Of a stretch of DNA of 64,000 nucleotides, positions 10,540 to 19,132 are shown in pieces. Location: contig NZ_SMGP01000001.1 of NCBI RefSeq assembly GCF_004339745.1, forward strand, positions 62,001 through 126,000, in the 5' to 3' direction. Below the pieces are notes generated by a model. It worked only from the letters and a program-made list of their open reading frames with translations. It was not told the DNA's origin and made no database searches. The DNA comes from Paraburkholderia sp. BL9I2N2. GTDB taxonomy: Bacteria; Pseudomonadota; Gammaproteobacteria; Burkholderiales; Burkholderiaceae. The first letter of the stretch is position 1. Every line of letters starts with the position of its first letter. Position numbers and translations under genes: made by a program.

Positions 10540-11193
10540 CTAGTTGGTTGAAGGAGCGACGTCGCTGCCGTCGAGTAGCGTCTGAACGGCCTGCAAATTC
10601 GCGCGTGCCGTGCGCCCGCGCGCGTCGGCGCGCACTGCGCCACGCAGATCGTCGGTTTCGTAGAGCGCCACGTGCAGGCCGACCGGTTCAGCCTCGCGCC
10701 CTTCATTCGTGGGGCGCCACAGAAAGCTGAGCGTTTCGACATAGCCGCGGCCGGCGAAATGCCGCGTTTCCGAGACGTCGTACTGAATGTTGGCGTTCAG
10801 AAAGTAGATGGCGACTTCCTTCGGGTTGTCGCAGAACACCTGAAGGTGGATATCCGAGTGTTCGCCGGCGGTGCCGCCGAGCACCGCACCGGTCAGATAA
10901 GGATTGAACGGCGCGAGCCGCTCCATCCATTCGACCGCGATGCGGCGCAGCCGCCGCAGCAACACAGGCTGGCTGTCGCCTTGGAACAGCGACTGATATT
11001 CGCGGATTTCTTCTTCGATCTGGTCGTTATCCGGCAGCCATTCGCCGGCAACACGGCTCTCGCCGACCACTTGCCGGGCGGCTTTGCGCTTCGCCGTGGC
11101 GTAATCCAGACCGTCTTCGGCGATCATGCGGGCAGCCGCGATGGCGATTTCCTCGCGCACGCGCTGCGGATCGAAATGAGATTTGCGGACCAT
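10540..11193 (-). CDS. Conserved hypothetical, possible minimal nucleotidyltransferase fold
   Basis: 217 residues, cytoplasmic. I do not recognise a named family. The N-terminal half is helical and charged (PQRVREEIAIAAARMIAEDG... RKAARQVVGE). Around residues 105-130, FNPYLTGAVLGGTAGEHSDIHLQVF resembles the GG/S...D-x-D pattern of MNT-type nucleotidyltransferases (Gly-rich turn, then SDIHL), though the second acidic residue is replaced by His. The C terminus, LHVALYETDDLRGAVRADARG, is distinctive. Divergent from mpl across about 280 bases and followed at 10 bases by the TlpA-like gene. Function unknown. Confidence 0.8.
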   Translation of the reverse strand: MVRKSHFDPQRVREEIAIAAARMIAEDGLDYATAKRKAARQVVGESRVAGEWLPDNDQIEEEIREYQSLFQGDSQPVLLRRLRRIAVEWMERLAPFNPYLTGAVLGGTAGEHSDIHLQVFCDNPKEVAIYFLNANIQYDVSETRHFAGRGYVETLSFLWRPTNEGREAEPVGLHVALYETDDLRGAVRADARGRTARANLQAVQTLLDGSDVAPSTN

Positions 11194-11300
11194 CCCTCGA
11201 TCATACTAGAGATTGGTGACGGCCTTTCCTGGCGGGTCGCACCGCGCGCCGGACGAGACGGCGCAGGCGAGCGCGCATAGGGTGATCGAAAGGCGTCGGT

Positions 11301-11306
11301 TACAAT
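11301..11306 (+). promoter_or_regulatory. Candidate -10 element for mpl
   Basis: TACAAT inside GGTTACAATAGCG, a form of -10 that is common in this group, about 165 bases upstream of mpl. No good -35 was found. The leader between it and mpl holds a GGGGG/CCCCC hairpin (about 11393-11405). Confidence 0.4.
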
Positions 11307-11470
11307 AGCGTCCTTTGCAGACGGTCGTTTCGGCCGCTCTTCTGCGCTCCCATCCCTCTCAGGAAAGCGCCGGGCCGCGCCCCGTTTTCTTGCCCCCTCA
11401 GGGGGCCTGGCGCGAGGCGACAGGTTAGGGGGCCCTTCCAGGAAAAACGCCCGCGCGGCACGACAGGCTT

Positions 11471-12865
11471 ATGCACATCCACATCCTCGGTATCTGCGGC
11501 ACGTTCATGGGCGGTCTCGCGGTCCTCGCGCGCGGCGCGGGCCACACCGTGACGGGTTGCGACGCCGGCGTCTATCCGCCCATGAGCACGCAGCTCGAGG
11601 CGCAAGGCATTGGTCTGATAGAAGGTTACGACGCGGACCAGTTGAACGGCCTGAACGCGGATCTGTTCGTGATCGGCAACGTGGTCTCGCGCGGCAACCC
11701 GCTGATGGAAGCCATTCTCGACCGCGGCCTGCCGTATACCTCCGGCCCGCAATGGCTCGGCGAGCATGTGCTGAACGGCAAATGGGTGCTGGCGGTGGCC
11801 GGCACGCACGGCAAAACGACCACCAGCTCGATGCTGACCTGGCTGCTCGAAGATGCCGGCCTCAATCCGGGCTTCCTGATCGGCGGCGTGCCGCTGAATT
11901 TCGGCGTGTCCGCGCGGCTGACCGATTCCAGCTTCTTCGTGATCGAAGCCGACGAGTACGACACGGCCTTCTTCGACAAGCGCTCGAAGTTCGTCCATTA
12001 CCGTCCCAAGACCGCGGTGCTGAACAACCTCGAATTCGATCACGCCGACATTTTCCCGGATCTGGCCGCGATCGAAACGCAGTTCCATCATCTGATCCGC
12101 ACCGTGCCGGGCATCGGCCGCGTGGTCACGAACGGCCGCGAAGACGCGCTCGAACGCGTGTTGACGCGCGGTTGCTGGAGCGAAGTGGAGCGTTTTGGCG
12201 TGCAGGGCGGCTGGCAAACCCTGCCGGCGGAAGACGGCGTGCCGGTCGACGAGCGTTTCGCCGTCTATCACAACAGTGAGCGTGTCGGGGTGGTCGAGTG
12301 GCAGGTGCAAGGCGAGCACAACCGCATGAACGCGCTGGCCGCGATCGCCGCCGCGCGCCATGTCGGCGTGCCGCCGGCGCAGGCCGCCCGCTCGCTGGCG
12401 AGCTTTCGCAACGTCAAGCGGCGCATGGAAGTGCGCGGCAGCGTCGACGGCGTGACCGTCTACGACGACTTCGCGCACCATCCGACCGCTATCGGCACGA
12501 CCGTGGCCGGGCTGCGCGCCCGTGTGGGCCGTGACAACACGCGGATTCTCGCCGTGCTGGAACCGCGCTCGAACACCATGAAGCTCGGCGTGATGAAGGC
12601 GCAATTGCCGGGCAGTCTCGCCAACGCCGATCTGGTGTTCGGCTACGGCGCGCCGGCCGGCCGCGACGCGCTCGGCTGGAATCTCGGCGAGGCGCTCGCG
12701 CCGCTCGGCGGCAAAGCGCAGGCTTTCGACAATCTCGACGCGCTGGTCAAAGCAGTAGTCCACGCAGCGCGCCCCGGCGATCAGATTCTGGTGATGAGCA
12801 ACGGCGGCTTCGGCGGCGTGCATCAGAAACTGCTCGACGCCCTTTCCGCGCGAGGCGCTTCGTGA
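11471..12865 (+). CDS. mpl: UDP-MurNAc:L-Ala-gamma-D-Glu-meso-DAP ligase
   Basis: Mur-ligase-family enzyme that attaches the recycled tripeptide from peptidoglycan turnover to UDP-MurNAc. 464 residues. The N-terminal dinucleotide-like fold is IHILGICGTFMGGLAVLARGAGH; the ATP loop is VAGTHGKTTTSSMLTW; central ligase motif VIEADEYDTAFFDKRSKFVHY and the C-terminal motif VYDDFAHHPTAIGTTV are all present and are the Mpl rather than MurC versions. The first gene of a plus-strand run with the hydrolase overlapping its end by 4 bases. Confidence 0.96.
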   Translation: MHIHILGICGTFMGGLAVLARGAGHTVTGCDAGVYPPMSTQLEAQGIGLIEGYDADQLNGLNADLFVIGNVVSRGNPLMEAILDRGLPYTSGPQWLGEHVLNGKWVLAVAGTHGKTTTSSMLTWLLEDAGLNPGFLIGGVPLNFGVSARLTDSSFFVIEADEYDTAFFDKRSKFVHYRPKTAVLNNLEFDHADIFPDLAAIETQFHHLIRTVPGIGRVVTNGREDALERVLTRGCWSEVERFGVQGGWQTLPAEDGVPVDERFAVYHNSERVGVVEWQVQGEHNRMNALAAIAAARHVGVPPAQAARSLASFRNVKRRMEVRGSVDGVTVYDDFAHHPTAIGTTVAGLRARVGRDNTRILAVLEPRSNTMKLGVMKAQLPGSLANADLVFGYGAPAGRDALGWNLGEALAPLGGKAQAFDNLDALVKAVVHAARPGDQILVMSNGGFGGVHQKLLDALSARGAS

Positions 12866-13464
12866 TCCTTTATCTGCACGGTTTCCGCTCGTCGCCCAAT
12901 TCGTTCAAGGCGCGCGTGCTGGCGGCGCGGCTCGTCGAACTCGGCCGTAGCGACGAATGGTGCTGCCCAATGTTGCCGGTTTCGCCGTTCGAGACCGTGG
13001 CGCTCGCCGAATCGCTGGTGGCCGCCGCCCGGCCGCAAAACGTCACGCTGATCGGTAGTTCGCTCGGCGGCTATTTCGCCACCTATCTGGCAGAGAAGCG
13101 CGGCTGGCCGGCGGTGCTGCTGAATCCGGCGGTGGTGCCGCAGCGCGATCTGAGCGCTTATCTCGGCGAGCAGCCGTTGTGGCACGGCGGCGGCAGCATC
13201 GTCGTCGAGCCGCATCATCTGGATGAGTTGCGCGCGCTCGGCGTCGCGTCGATCACGCGGCCCGAACGCTATTATTTGATGGCCGCCACCGGCGACGAAG
13301 TGCTCGACTACCGCGAAATGCTCGCGCACTATCCCGGCGCACGCACTACGCTGATCGAAGGGAGTGACCACGCGATCAGCGAGTTCGCGCAATACGTCGA
13401 CGACGTGCTGGCCTTCTGCGACGCGGAAGACGTCGAGCCGCCGGCGCCGCGCGAAGCCGCGTAA
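12862..13464 (+). CDS. YqiA/YcfP-family alpha/beta hydrolase (esterase-like)
   Basis: 200-residue cytoplasmic serine hydrolase. It opens with MILYLHGFRSSPNSFKARVL (oxyanion HGF and the family SSP motif); the nucleophile elbow is LIGSSLGGYFATY with Ser67; the acid is in ATGDEVLDYRE and the catalytic His in EGSDHAISEF. E. coli YqiA has short-chain esterase activity, but the physiological substrate is unknown. GTG start overlapping the mpl stop by 4 bases, so translationally coupled. Confidence 0.9.
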   Translation: MILYLHGFRSSPNSFKARVLAARLVELGRSDEWCCPMLPVSPFETVALAESLVAAARPQNVTLIGSSLGGYFATYLAEKRGWPAVLLNPAVVPQRDLSAYLGEQPLWHGGGSIVVEPHHLDELRALGVASITRPERYYLMAATGDEVLDYREMLAHYPGARTTLIEGSDHAISEFAQYVDDVLAFCDAEDVEPPAPREAA

Positions 13465-13650
13465 AGGCGCGTCAAGCCGGGCGTTCCAGCAGCGGGGCGA
13501 TTGCCGCGCATCATGATTCATGCCGCCGGCGCGCGCGTATCGCGCCGCGGATCCACTACCACGAACACGTTGCCGTGCCGCGCACGCAGTGACCGATCGC
13601 AAAGCAGGATCGGGCGCGCCGGCAGATGCAAGACAGAACGAGAGTATTGA

Positions 13651-15768
13651 GTGAACGTTTTCTTCGAGGAATCGGGCAGTTTCAAGGCGGGCAGCGTGCT
13701 GTCGCGCCAGGGCGATGCTTTTCAGGTCGAGTTGCCGGGCGGCCGGCGCGCCAAGGTGCGCGCGAAAGATGTGCTGATCGAATTCGAAAAGCCGAGTGCG
13801 GCCGATCTGATGCAGCAAGCCGACGCCGCCGCGCAGGAGATCGATCTGGACTTCCTGTGGGAATGCGCGCCTGACGACGAATTCCCGTTCGCCACGCTCG
13901 GCGCAGAGTATTTCGGCGACCGCTTCGGGTCGATCGAGCGCGCCGCGCTGGTGCTGCGCATGCATGGCTCGCCGGTGTACTTCCGCCGCAAGGGCCGCGG
14001 CATGTACCAACGCGCGCCGCAGGAGCAACTGAAGATGGCGCTCGCCGGGCTCGAGCGCAAGCGTCAGCAGGCGCTGGTGCAGGCCGGCTACGAAGATGAA
14101 CTGAAAGCCGGCCGTCTGCCGGAAGCCTTCACGGGCAGCAAGGCGCTGGGGCTGTTGACCAAGCCGGACAAGAACACGATCGAGTACAAGGCGCTAGAAA
14201 GCGCCGCGGCGGCGCGCGGTATTTCGCAGGCGCGTCTGATGCTGGAAAACGGCGCCATTCCGTCGGCGCGCGCGTTGCACGAAGCGAAATTCCTCTCCGA
14301 GTTCTTCCCGCACGGCACCGGCTTTCCGCCGGTTACCGTCGGCACCTTGCCGGAAGATCTGCCGGAAGCGGACGTGCAGGCGTTCTCGATCGACGACATC
14401 ACCACCACTGAAATCGACGATGCCTTCTCCGTCGAGCACCTGGCGGACGGCCGCGTGCGGATCGGCGTGCATATCGCCGCGCCGGCGCTCGGCATTCAGC
14501 GTGGCGACGAGGTCGATGCGATCGCGCGCACGCGTTTGTCGACCGTGTACATGCCCGGCGACAAGATCACCATGCTGCCGGACAGCGTCGTCGAAGCGTT
14601 CACGCTGGCCGAAGGCGGCTTGCGTCCGGCGCTTTCGCTGTATGTGATCGTCAATCGCGAGACGCAGGAGATCGTCGCGAGCGAAACGCGCGCCGAGCGC
14701 GTGTTCGTGAAGAACAACCTGCGCCACAACACGCTCGACGAACTCGTCACCGAAGAGGCGCTCGCCGCCGGCACCGGCGACTATCCGCACAAGGACGACA
14801 TCGCCGTGCTGTGGCCGTTTGCGCAGGCGCTATTCGAAAAGCGCCAGGCCGCGCGCGCCGGTTACGGTCTGCGTCGCGAAGTGCAGCGCAATACCGACTT
14901 CAACTTCTACGTGGAAGGCGAGCACATCACGATCACGCCGCGCCGGCGCGGTTCGCCGCTCGATACGATCGTCGCCGAACTGGCGATTCTCGCGAACTCG
15001 TCGTGGGGCGCGTTCCTGCACGACCACGGCGTGCCGGGCATCTATCGCACGCAGCGCGCTTTTGGCGCGCCGACCGGTCCCAAGCGCACGCGCATGCAGA
15101 CCAACGCCGCGCCGCACGAAGGCCTCGGTGTCACGCAGTACGCGTGGAGTACATCGCCGCTGCGCCGTTACGTCGACCTGGTGAACCAGTGGCAGTTGAT
15201 CGCCTGCGTGCAGCATGGCGTGACCGCGAAACTGGCCGCGCCGTTCAAGCCGAAAGATGCCGATCTGTTCGCCGTCGTGCAAGGTTTCGACGACACGTAC
15301 ACCGCGTACGCCGATCATCAGCGTCGCATGGAGTACTTCTGGTGCCTGCGCTGGCTGAAGCAGGAGAACAGGAAGCAGGTGGTGGCGTCGGTGGTGAAGG
15401 GCGATCTGGTTCGCCTCGAAGAGATTCCGCTGCTGCTGCATGTGCCGGGCCTCGGCGTGCACGCGCGCGGCACGCGTTTGCAGATGGAAGTGATGTCGAT
15501 CGATGAGTTGACCGTGGAAGCCTCCGTGCGTCTTCTGCATGTGCTCGACGCGCCCACCGTTACGAGCGGCAGCGAGGCTGAAGAAGCGGACGAGGGCGAA
15601 GAGGAAATCATCGACGCCCCGGACGAGAGCGCCGAAGGCGAAGCCGAGGCGCAGGCCGAAGCCGAACTCGACGGCAACGACGCGGCTGCTGTGAAGGACG
15701 ACGCCGAGAGCAGCGATGGCGCGGACGGTGCCGCTACCCATCAGCACATTGCGGAGCCGGGACGATGA
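13651..15768 (+). CDS. RNase II/R-family (RNB) exoribonuclease
   Basis: 705-residue 3'-5' exoribonuclease. The RNB catalytic centre is visible as FSIDDITTTEIDDAFSVEHL, carrying the cluster of Asp residues that bind Mg2+. Further RNB motifs are HIAAPALGIQRGDEVDAIARTR and ARTRLSTVYMPGDKITMLPD; YAWSTSPLRRYVDLVNQWQL is the RNA-clamping region. The first 120 residues replace the usual cold-shock domains with a diverged N-terminal region. The last 65 residues are a strongly acidic Glu/Asp/Ala tail (EAEEADEGEEEIIDAPDE), unlike E. coli RNase II. GTG start. Overlaps aroE by 4 bases. Confidence 0.93.
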   Translation: MNVFFEESGSFKAGSVLSRQGDAFQVELPGGRRAKVRAKDVLIEFEKPSAADLMQQADAAAQEIDLDFLWECAPDDEFPFATLGAEYFGDRFGSIERAALVLRMHGSPVYFRRKGRGMYQRAPQEQLKMALAGLERKRQQALVQAGYEDELKAGRLPEAFTGSKALGLLTKPDKNTIEYKALESAAAARGISQARLMLENGAIPSARALHEAKFLSEFFPHGTGFPPVTVGTLPEDLPEADVQAFSIDDITTTEIDDAFSVEHLADGRVRIGVHIAAPALGIQRGDEVDAIARTRLSTVYMPGDKITMLPDSVVEAFTLAEGGLRPALSLYVIVNRETQEIVASETRAERVFVKNNLRHNTLDELVTEEALAAGTGDYPHKDDIAVLWPFAQALFEKRQAARAGYGLRREVQRNTDFNFYVEGEHITITPRRRGSPLDTIVAELAILANSSWGAFLHDHGVPGIYRTQRAFGAPTGPKRTRMQTNAAPHEGLGVTQYAWSTSPLRRYVDLVNQWQLIACVQHGVTAKLAAPFKPKDADLFAVVQGFDDTYTAYADHQRRMEYFWCLRWLKQENRKQVVASVVKGDLVRLEEIPLLLHVPGLGVHARGTRLQMEVMSIDELTVEASVRLLHVLDAPTVTSGSEAEEADEGEEEIIDAPDESAEGEAEAQAEAELDGNDAAAVKDDAESSDGADGAATHQHIAEPGR

Positions 15769-16628
15769 GCACCCAGGATTCACGCGACCGCTATGCGGTC
15801 ATCGGCAACCCGGTCGGTCATAGCAAGTCGCCGTTCATTCATGGACGGTTTGCCGCGCAGACCGGCGAGCCTGTGGAATATGGCCACCTGCTCGCGCCGG
15901 TGGATGCGTTCGTGCCGCACGTGCGGGCTTTCATCGACGCAGGCGGGCGCGGGCTGAACGTGACCGTGCCGTTCAAACTCGACGCGCATGCGTTCGCTGA
16001 CACGTTGTCGCCGCGTGCGGCGGCGGCGGGGGCGGTGAACACGTTGCGTATCGACGCGAATGGTATCTACGGCGACAACACCGATGGTTTCGGTCTCGTG
16101 CGCGACATCGAGGTGAATCTCGGCGTGTCGCTGAAGGGCGCGCGCATTCTGCTGCTGGGCGCGGGCGGTGCCGCACGCGGCGTGGTGCTGCCGATGTTGG
16201 ACCGCGCGCCGCATACGCTGACCATCGTCAATCGCACGGCGGAGAAAGCCGAGGCGCTGGTCGGCCAGTTTGCGCAGGCCGCGCGTGATGCGGCATGTCA
16301 TCTGAGCGGCGGCAGCGCGCGGGCGATCGAAGCGGGCGCTTACGACGTGATCGTCAACGCGACGGCGGGAAGTCTCGATGCGTCGCTGCCCGAGTGCGAC
16401 GACCGCGCGTTCGGCAGCGGCACACTCGCCTACGACATGATGTACGGCGCTCATCCGACCGTGTTCATGGAGCACGCGCGGAAGCTGGGCGCGCGCGGCG
16501 CGGATGGTCTCGGGATGCTGGTCGAGCAGGCGGCCGAATCGTTTTTCGTGTGGCGCGGCGTGCGGCCTGACGGTGCGCCGGTGCTGGCCGAATTGCGTGC
16601 GCTGTTGACGGCGCCGTCGCACGCTTAA
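15765..16628 (+). CDS. aroE: Shikimate dehydrogenase
   Basis: NADPH-dependent reduction of 3-dehydroshikimate to shikimate. 287 residues. Substrate-binding motif [20 protein letters not shown] at the N terminus; catalytic Lys in [15 protein letters not shown]; Rossmann NADP loop [17 protein letters not shown] with NRTAEKAE after it; C-terminal [17 protein letters not shown] overlaps the upstream RNase stop (ATGA), so the two are co-translated. mtgA follows after 50 bases. Confidence 0.96.
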   Translation: MSTQDSRDRYAVIGNPVGHSKSPFIHGRFAAQTGEPVEYGHLLAPVDAFVPHVRAFIDAGGRGLNVTVPFKLDAHAFADTLSPRAAAAGAVNTLRIDANGIYGDNTDGFGLVRDIEVNLGVSLKGARILLLGAGGAARGVVLPMLDRAPHTLTIVNRTAEKAEALVGQFAQAARDAACHLSGGSARAIEAGAYDVIVNATAGSLDASLPECDDRAFGSGTLAYDMMYGAHPTVFMEHARKLGARGADGLGMLVEQAAESFFVWRGVRPDGAPVLAELRALLTAPSHA

Positions 16629-16678
16629 CGCTGGCGTATCAGGTTAAGGCACATTCCCGCACGAGGATTGAGAGCACG

Positions 16679-17401
16679 ATGACAGCAACGCGGCGCGTGA
16701 GCCGGCCAGGTCCGGCGCGATGGGTGTTCTATCTGTGCGCCGTGGTGGCGATTGCGTGGCTCGCGACGCAGGCGTTTTACTTCGCGCAGATCGCGGTTTG
16801 GAATTACGTCAATCCGCGCAGTACAGCGTTTATGCGGTCGGACGCGTGGCGGTTGTCGCAGGATCGGCCGGATCTTTCGGTGCAGCATACGTGGGTGTCG
16901 TATGACCAGATTTCGCGCAATCTGAAGCGGGCGATTATTGCTTCTGAGGATGCGAATTTTGTTAACAACAATGGGTATGAGGCCGACGCTATTTTGCAGG
17001 CCTGGGAGCGGAATAAGGCTAAGGGCAAGATTGTTCGCGGTGGGTCGACCATTACTCAGCAGTTGGCGCGGAATCTGTTTTTGTCTCGGGAGAAAAGCTA
17101 TATCCGGAAGGGGCAGGAGCTCATCATTACCTGGATGCTCGAGACCTTGATGGATAAGGAGCGGATCTTTGAGATTTATCTCAACTCCGTTGAGTGGGGG
17201 AATGGGGTTTATGGGGCTGAGGCGGCGGCTCATTATTACTACAAGACTTCGGCGAGTAAGTTGACTGCTGCGCAGTCGGCTCGATTGGCCGTTATGCTGC
17301 CGCAGCCTAAGTATTTTGATGAGCATCGAGGGTCGCAGTATTTGGCTCAGCGCTCGCGGGTTATTGCCAGGAGGATGGGGGCGGCTGAGTTGCCTGATTA
17401 A
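16679..17401 (+). CDS. mtgA: Monofunctional peptidoglycan glycosyltransferase
   Basis: Inner-membrane GT51 transglycosylase that polymerises lipid II into glycan strands. 240 residues. One transmembrane helix at about residues 15-38 ([20 protein letters not shown]). GT51 motifs: [10 protein letters not shown] with catalytic Glu90, [41 protein letters not shown], and [18 protein letters not shown]. From about 16900 to the stop the codons lose GC3 bias (many ATT, GGT, GCT, GTT), unlike aroE upstream and the first third of the same gene. The protein is intact, so this is a compositional oddity next to the accessory island rather than decay. Confidence 0.95.
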   Translation: MTATRRVSRPGPARWVFYLCAVVAIAWLATQAFYFAQIAVWNYVNPRSTAFMRSDAWRLSQDRPDLSVQHTWVSYDQISRNLKRAIIASEDANFVNNNGYEADAILQAWERNKAKGKIVRGGSTITQQLARNLFLSREKSYIRKGQELIITWMLETLMDKERIFEIYLNSVEWGNGVYGAEAAAHYYYKTSASKLTAAQSARLAVMLPQPKYFDEHRGSQYLAQRSRVIARRMGAAELPD

Positions 17402-17492
17402 TGGGGGTCTTTGCGTGCTCGGCGCTGGGTCTGTGTTTTTTTTTATGGCGTTGGCCTTTCCTTGAGTTCATGTCGGTTTATTAGCGTCGCCC

Positions 17493-17502
17493 CTGTGCGG
17501 GG
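17493..17502. repeat. Target-site duplication, left copy
   Basis: CTGTGCGGGG directly abuts the left inverted repeat of the IS and is repeated exactly at 18869-18878. Confidence 0.9.
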
Positions 17503-18868
17503 CAATGCTCTCAACTTAAGCCCGAAAGGGCTTGTATACGGGGCGTTCGATCTGTAAACTTCATCGCATAACTGATTGATAAATCGACGATATGAACTCA
17601 AATACCAGCGTCCTCCCAACTCCTGGCTGAGTTCTCCGATTTCCTGTTCGATCCGGCGCTCGCTGAGCGCGTGCGTCTTTCTCCCACTGCATTCACCCGC
17701 AATCGCACACTGACATTGCCGCGCATGGCCGCGCTGATGATGTCGGGCATGTGCGCGAGCGTGCAGGCCGAGCTCGATGGCCTGTTTGGTGAGCTCGGCG
17801 AATGCGGCGTGCGTACCCGCGGCGTCAGTGCACAGGCCTTCAGCAAGGCGCGCCGGGGGCTGTCGGCCGAGCTGTTCGAACGGGCCCGCGCACGTCTGAT
17901 TGAGCTTGCCCAACCCCATATTGACTCGATGCGCTGGAACGGCCTGAGGCCGGTCGCAGCCGACGGCACCCGGCTGCGGGTGGCGACCCGCCAGGGCCAT
18001 GCGTTGCGCGCCGATCACTACGCGTTCGCGCTGTTCCTGCCGGGGCCCGAACTGACGTTGCATGCCGCGCTCCATCCGGCCGACGGCGCCGAGCGGCAGA
18101 TGCTGTTCGAAGCGCTGGATGTGCTTCAGCCGCACACCGATCTGCTGCTGCTTGATCGCGGCTATATCGGCAACATGATGGTGGCTGCGCTGGCGCAGCG
18201 CGAGATCCACTTCTGCCTGCGCGTGGATACCCGAGGATGGAAATGTGTAAGCGCGTTTGCGCGCAGCGGCCAGGCCGAGCAGGTCGTGACACTGGGCGCG
18301 CCCAACGAAGAGGATGCCCGCGACTATGAACTGGCGCGCACGCCTACCACCGTGCGCCTGATCCGGGACGTCACGCCCAGCGGCCGCGTGCGTGTGCTGA
18401 TGACCTCGCTGCTGGAGCGCGAACGTTATCCGGCCAGCGCTTTCGGCGCGCTCTATCATCAACGCTGGCGTATTGAGGAAGCGTTCAAACGTCTGAAGCA
18501 CCGACTGCGGCTTGAGGCTGTCACCGGCCTGGATTACCTGGCGCTGCAGCAGGACTTCGGTGCGAAAACCGTCGCTGATAACCTGTGTACGCTACTCAAT
18601 GACCTGGACGATCCAGCCAAAGACGACCACACCAGTCATCCAAACCGTCTGTACGCGCTGGGCGCACTCAAGCCGATCCTCGGCGCGTGCCTGCTACGGA
18701 TTGAGCGCTGCCTGAACCGGCTCGCCGATCTCATGCCCGCCATCCACGGAGCCCGATGTCGTATCCAGCCCTCGCGCTCTTACCCACGACCGCCCAGAAA
18801 AGCCAAACCCCATCTCCATCTCGCGTACAAGGTCGCTTGATGGAATGGGGCTTAAGTTGAGAGCATTG
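17503..18868 (+). mobile_element. IS4-family insertion sequence, 1366 bp
   Basis: Bounded by perfect 21-base terminal inverted repeats (CAATGCTCTCAACTTAAGCCC at 17503-17523 and its complement at 18848-18868) and by a perfect 10-base direct target duplication. It holds a single transposase reading frame. A DDE transposase, one ORF, and a 10-base duplication fit the IS4 family. It sits inside the left arm of the larger inverted repeat, so it arrived after that structure formed. Confidence 0.93.
17671..18840 (+). CDS. IS4-family transposase, N terminus probably frameshifted
   Basis: 389 codons from the GTG. DDE-type features: AADGTRLRV (first Asp), LLLLDRGYIGNMMV (second Asp), and YHQRWRIEEAFKRLKHRL (Y-(2)-R-(3)-E-(6)-K with the Glu), the IS4 signature. 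The frame is open upstream to 17596 and that stretch reads as transposase sequence (LLAEFSDFLFDPALAERVRLSP), but no start codon lies in it. The plausible start, ATG at 17592 (MNSNTSVLPTP), is one base out of frame and stops at TGA 17628. One inserted base near 17624-17626 would explain this. Either the copy is inactive, or a truncated product is made from GTG 17671. Confidence 0.85.
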   Translation: MRLSPTAFTRNRTLTLPRMAALMMSGMCASVQAELDGLFGELGECGVRTRGVSAQAFSKARRGLSAELFERARARLIELAQPHIDSMRWNGLRPVAADGTRLRVATRQGHALRADHYAFALFLPGPELTLHAALHPADGAERQMLFEALDVLQPHTDLLLLDRGYIGNMMVAALAQREIHFCLRVDTRGWKCVSAFARSGQAEQVVTLGAPNEEDARDYELARTPTTVRLIRDVTPSGRVRVLMTSLLERERYPASAFGALYHQRWRIEEAFKRLKHRLRLEAVTGLDYLALQQDFGAKTVADNLCTLLNDLDDPAKDDHTSHPNRLYALGALKPILGACLLRIERCLNRLADLMPAIHGARCRIQPSRSYPRPPRKAKPHLHLAYKVA

Positions 18869-18878
18869 CTGTGCGGGG
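18869..18878. repeat. Target-site duplication, right copy
   Basis: CTGTGCGGGG immediately after the right inverted repeat of the IS; identical to 17493-17502. The uninterrupted site is preserved in the other arm as the complement. Confidence 0.9.
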
Positions 18879-18883
18879 CGGCA

Positions 18884-18915
18884 CCTACTTTCTTTGCCGC
18901 GGCAAAGAAAGTAGG
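18884..18915. repeat. Perfect 32-base palindrome (copy 1)
   Basis: Centre CCGCGG; each half reads CCTACTTTCTTTGCCG outward to inward. An identical palindrome lies at 19955-19986 in the opposite arm. Such a long perfect palindrome could act as a bidirectional hairpin or as a protein target. Confidence 0.9.
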
Positions 18916-19132
18916 CAAAGAAAGCCGCTTCACACCGCAAATTCTTAAGTGAGTCCCCCGGCTCGGAGGGGGGAGTGGTGCATCTGGAATCTGTCACCTC
19001 GCACATTCAGCGCTCGTGACACAGCAGTCATACTTCCCGCCTCGCGCTACGCGCTCGCCGGAAGGGGCTGCTTGAAACGATGGGTTTCTCGTGCGCAGCG
19101 GGGGCCGTCGGCTTCGCCTCGGCGAGGTGCCC

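Larger units (their letters stand above)
17450..19132 (+). repeat. Left arm of a 307-bp inverted repeat, interrupted by the IS4-type element
   Basis: Bases 17450-17502 plus 18879-19132 are the reverse complement (about 90 percent by eye) of 19738-20044; removing the IS and one copy of its target duplication gives a 307-base arm, the same length as the right arm. The arm contains a perfect 32-base palindrome at 18884-18915. A short frame (about 46 codons, beginning MCEVTDSRCTT) occurs in both arms on the inward-reading strand but looks like a by-product of the repeat. Confidence 0.85.
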
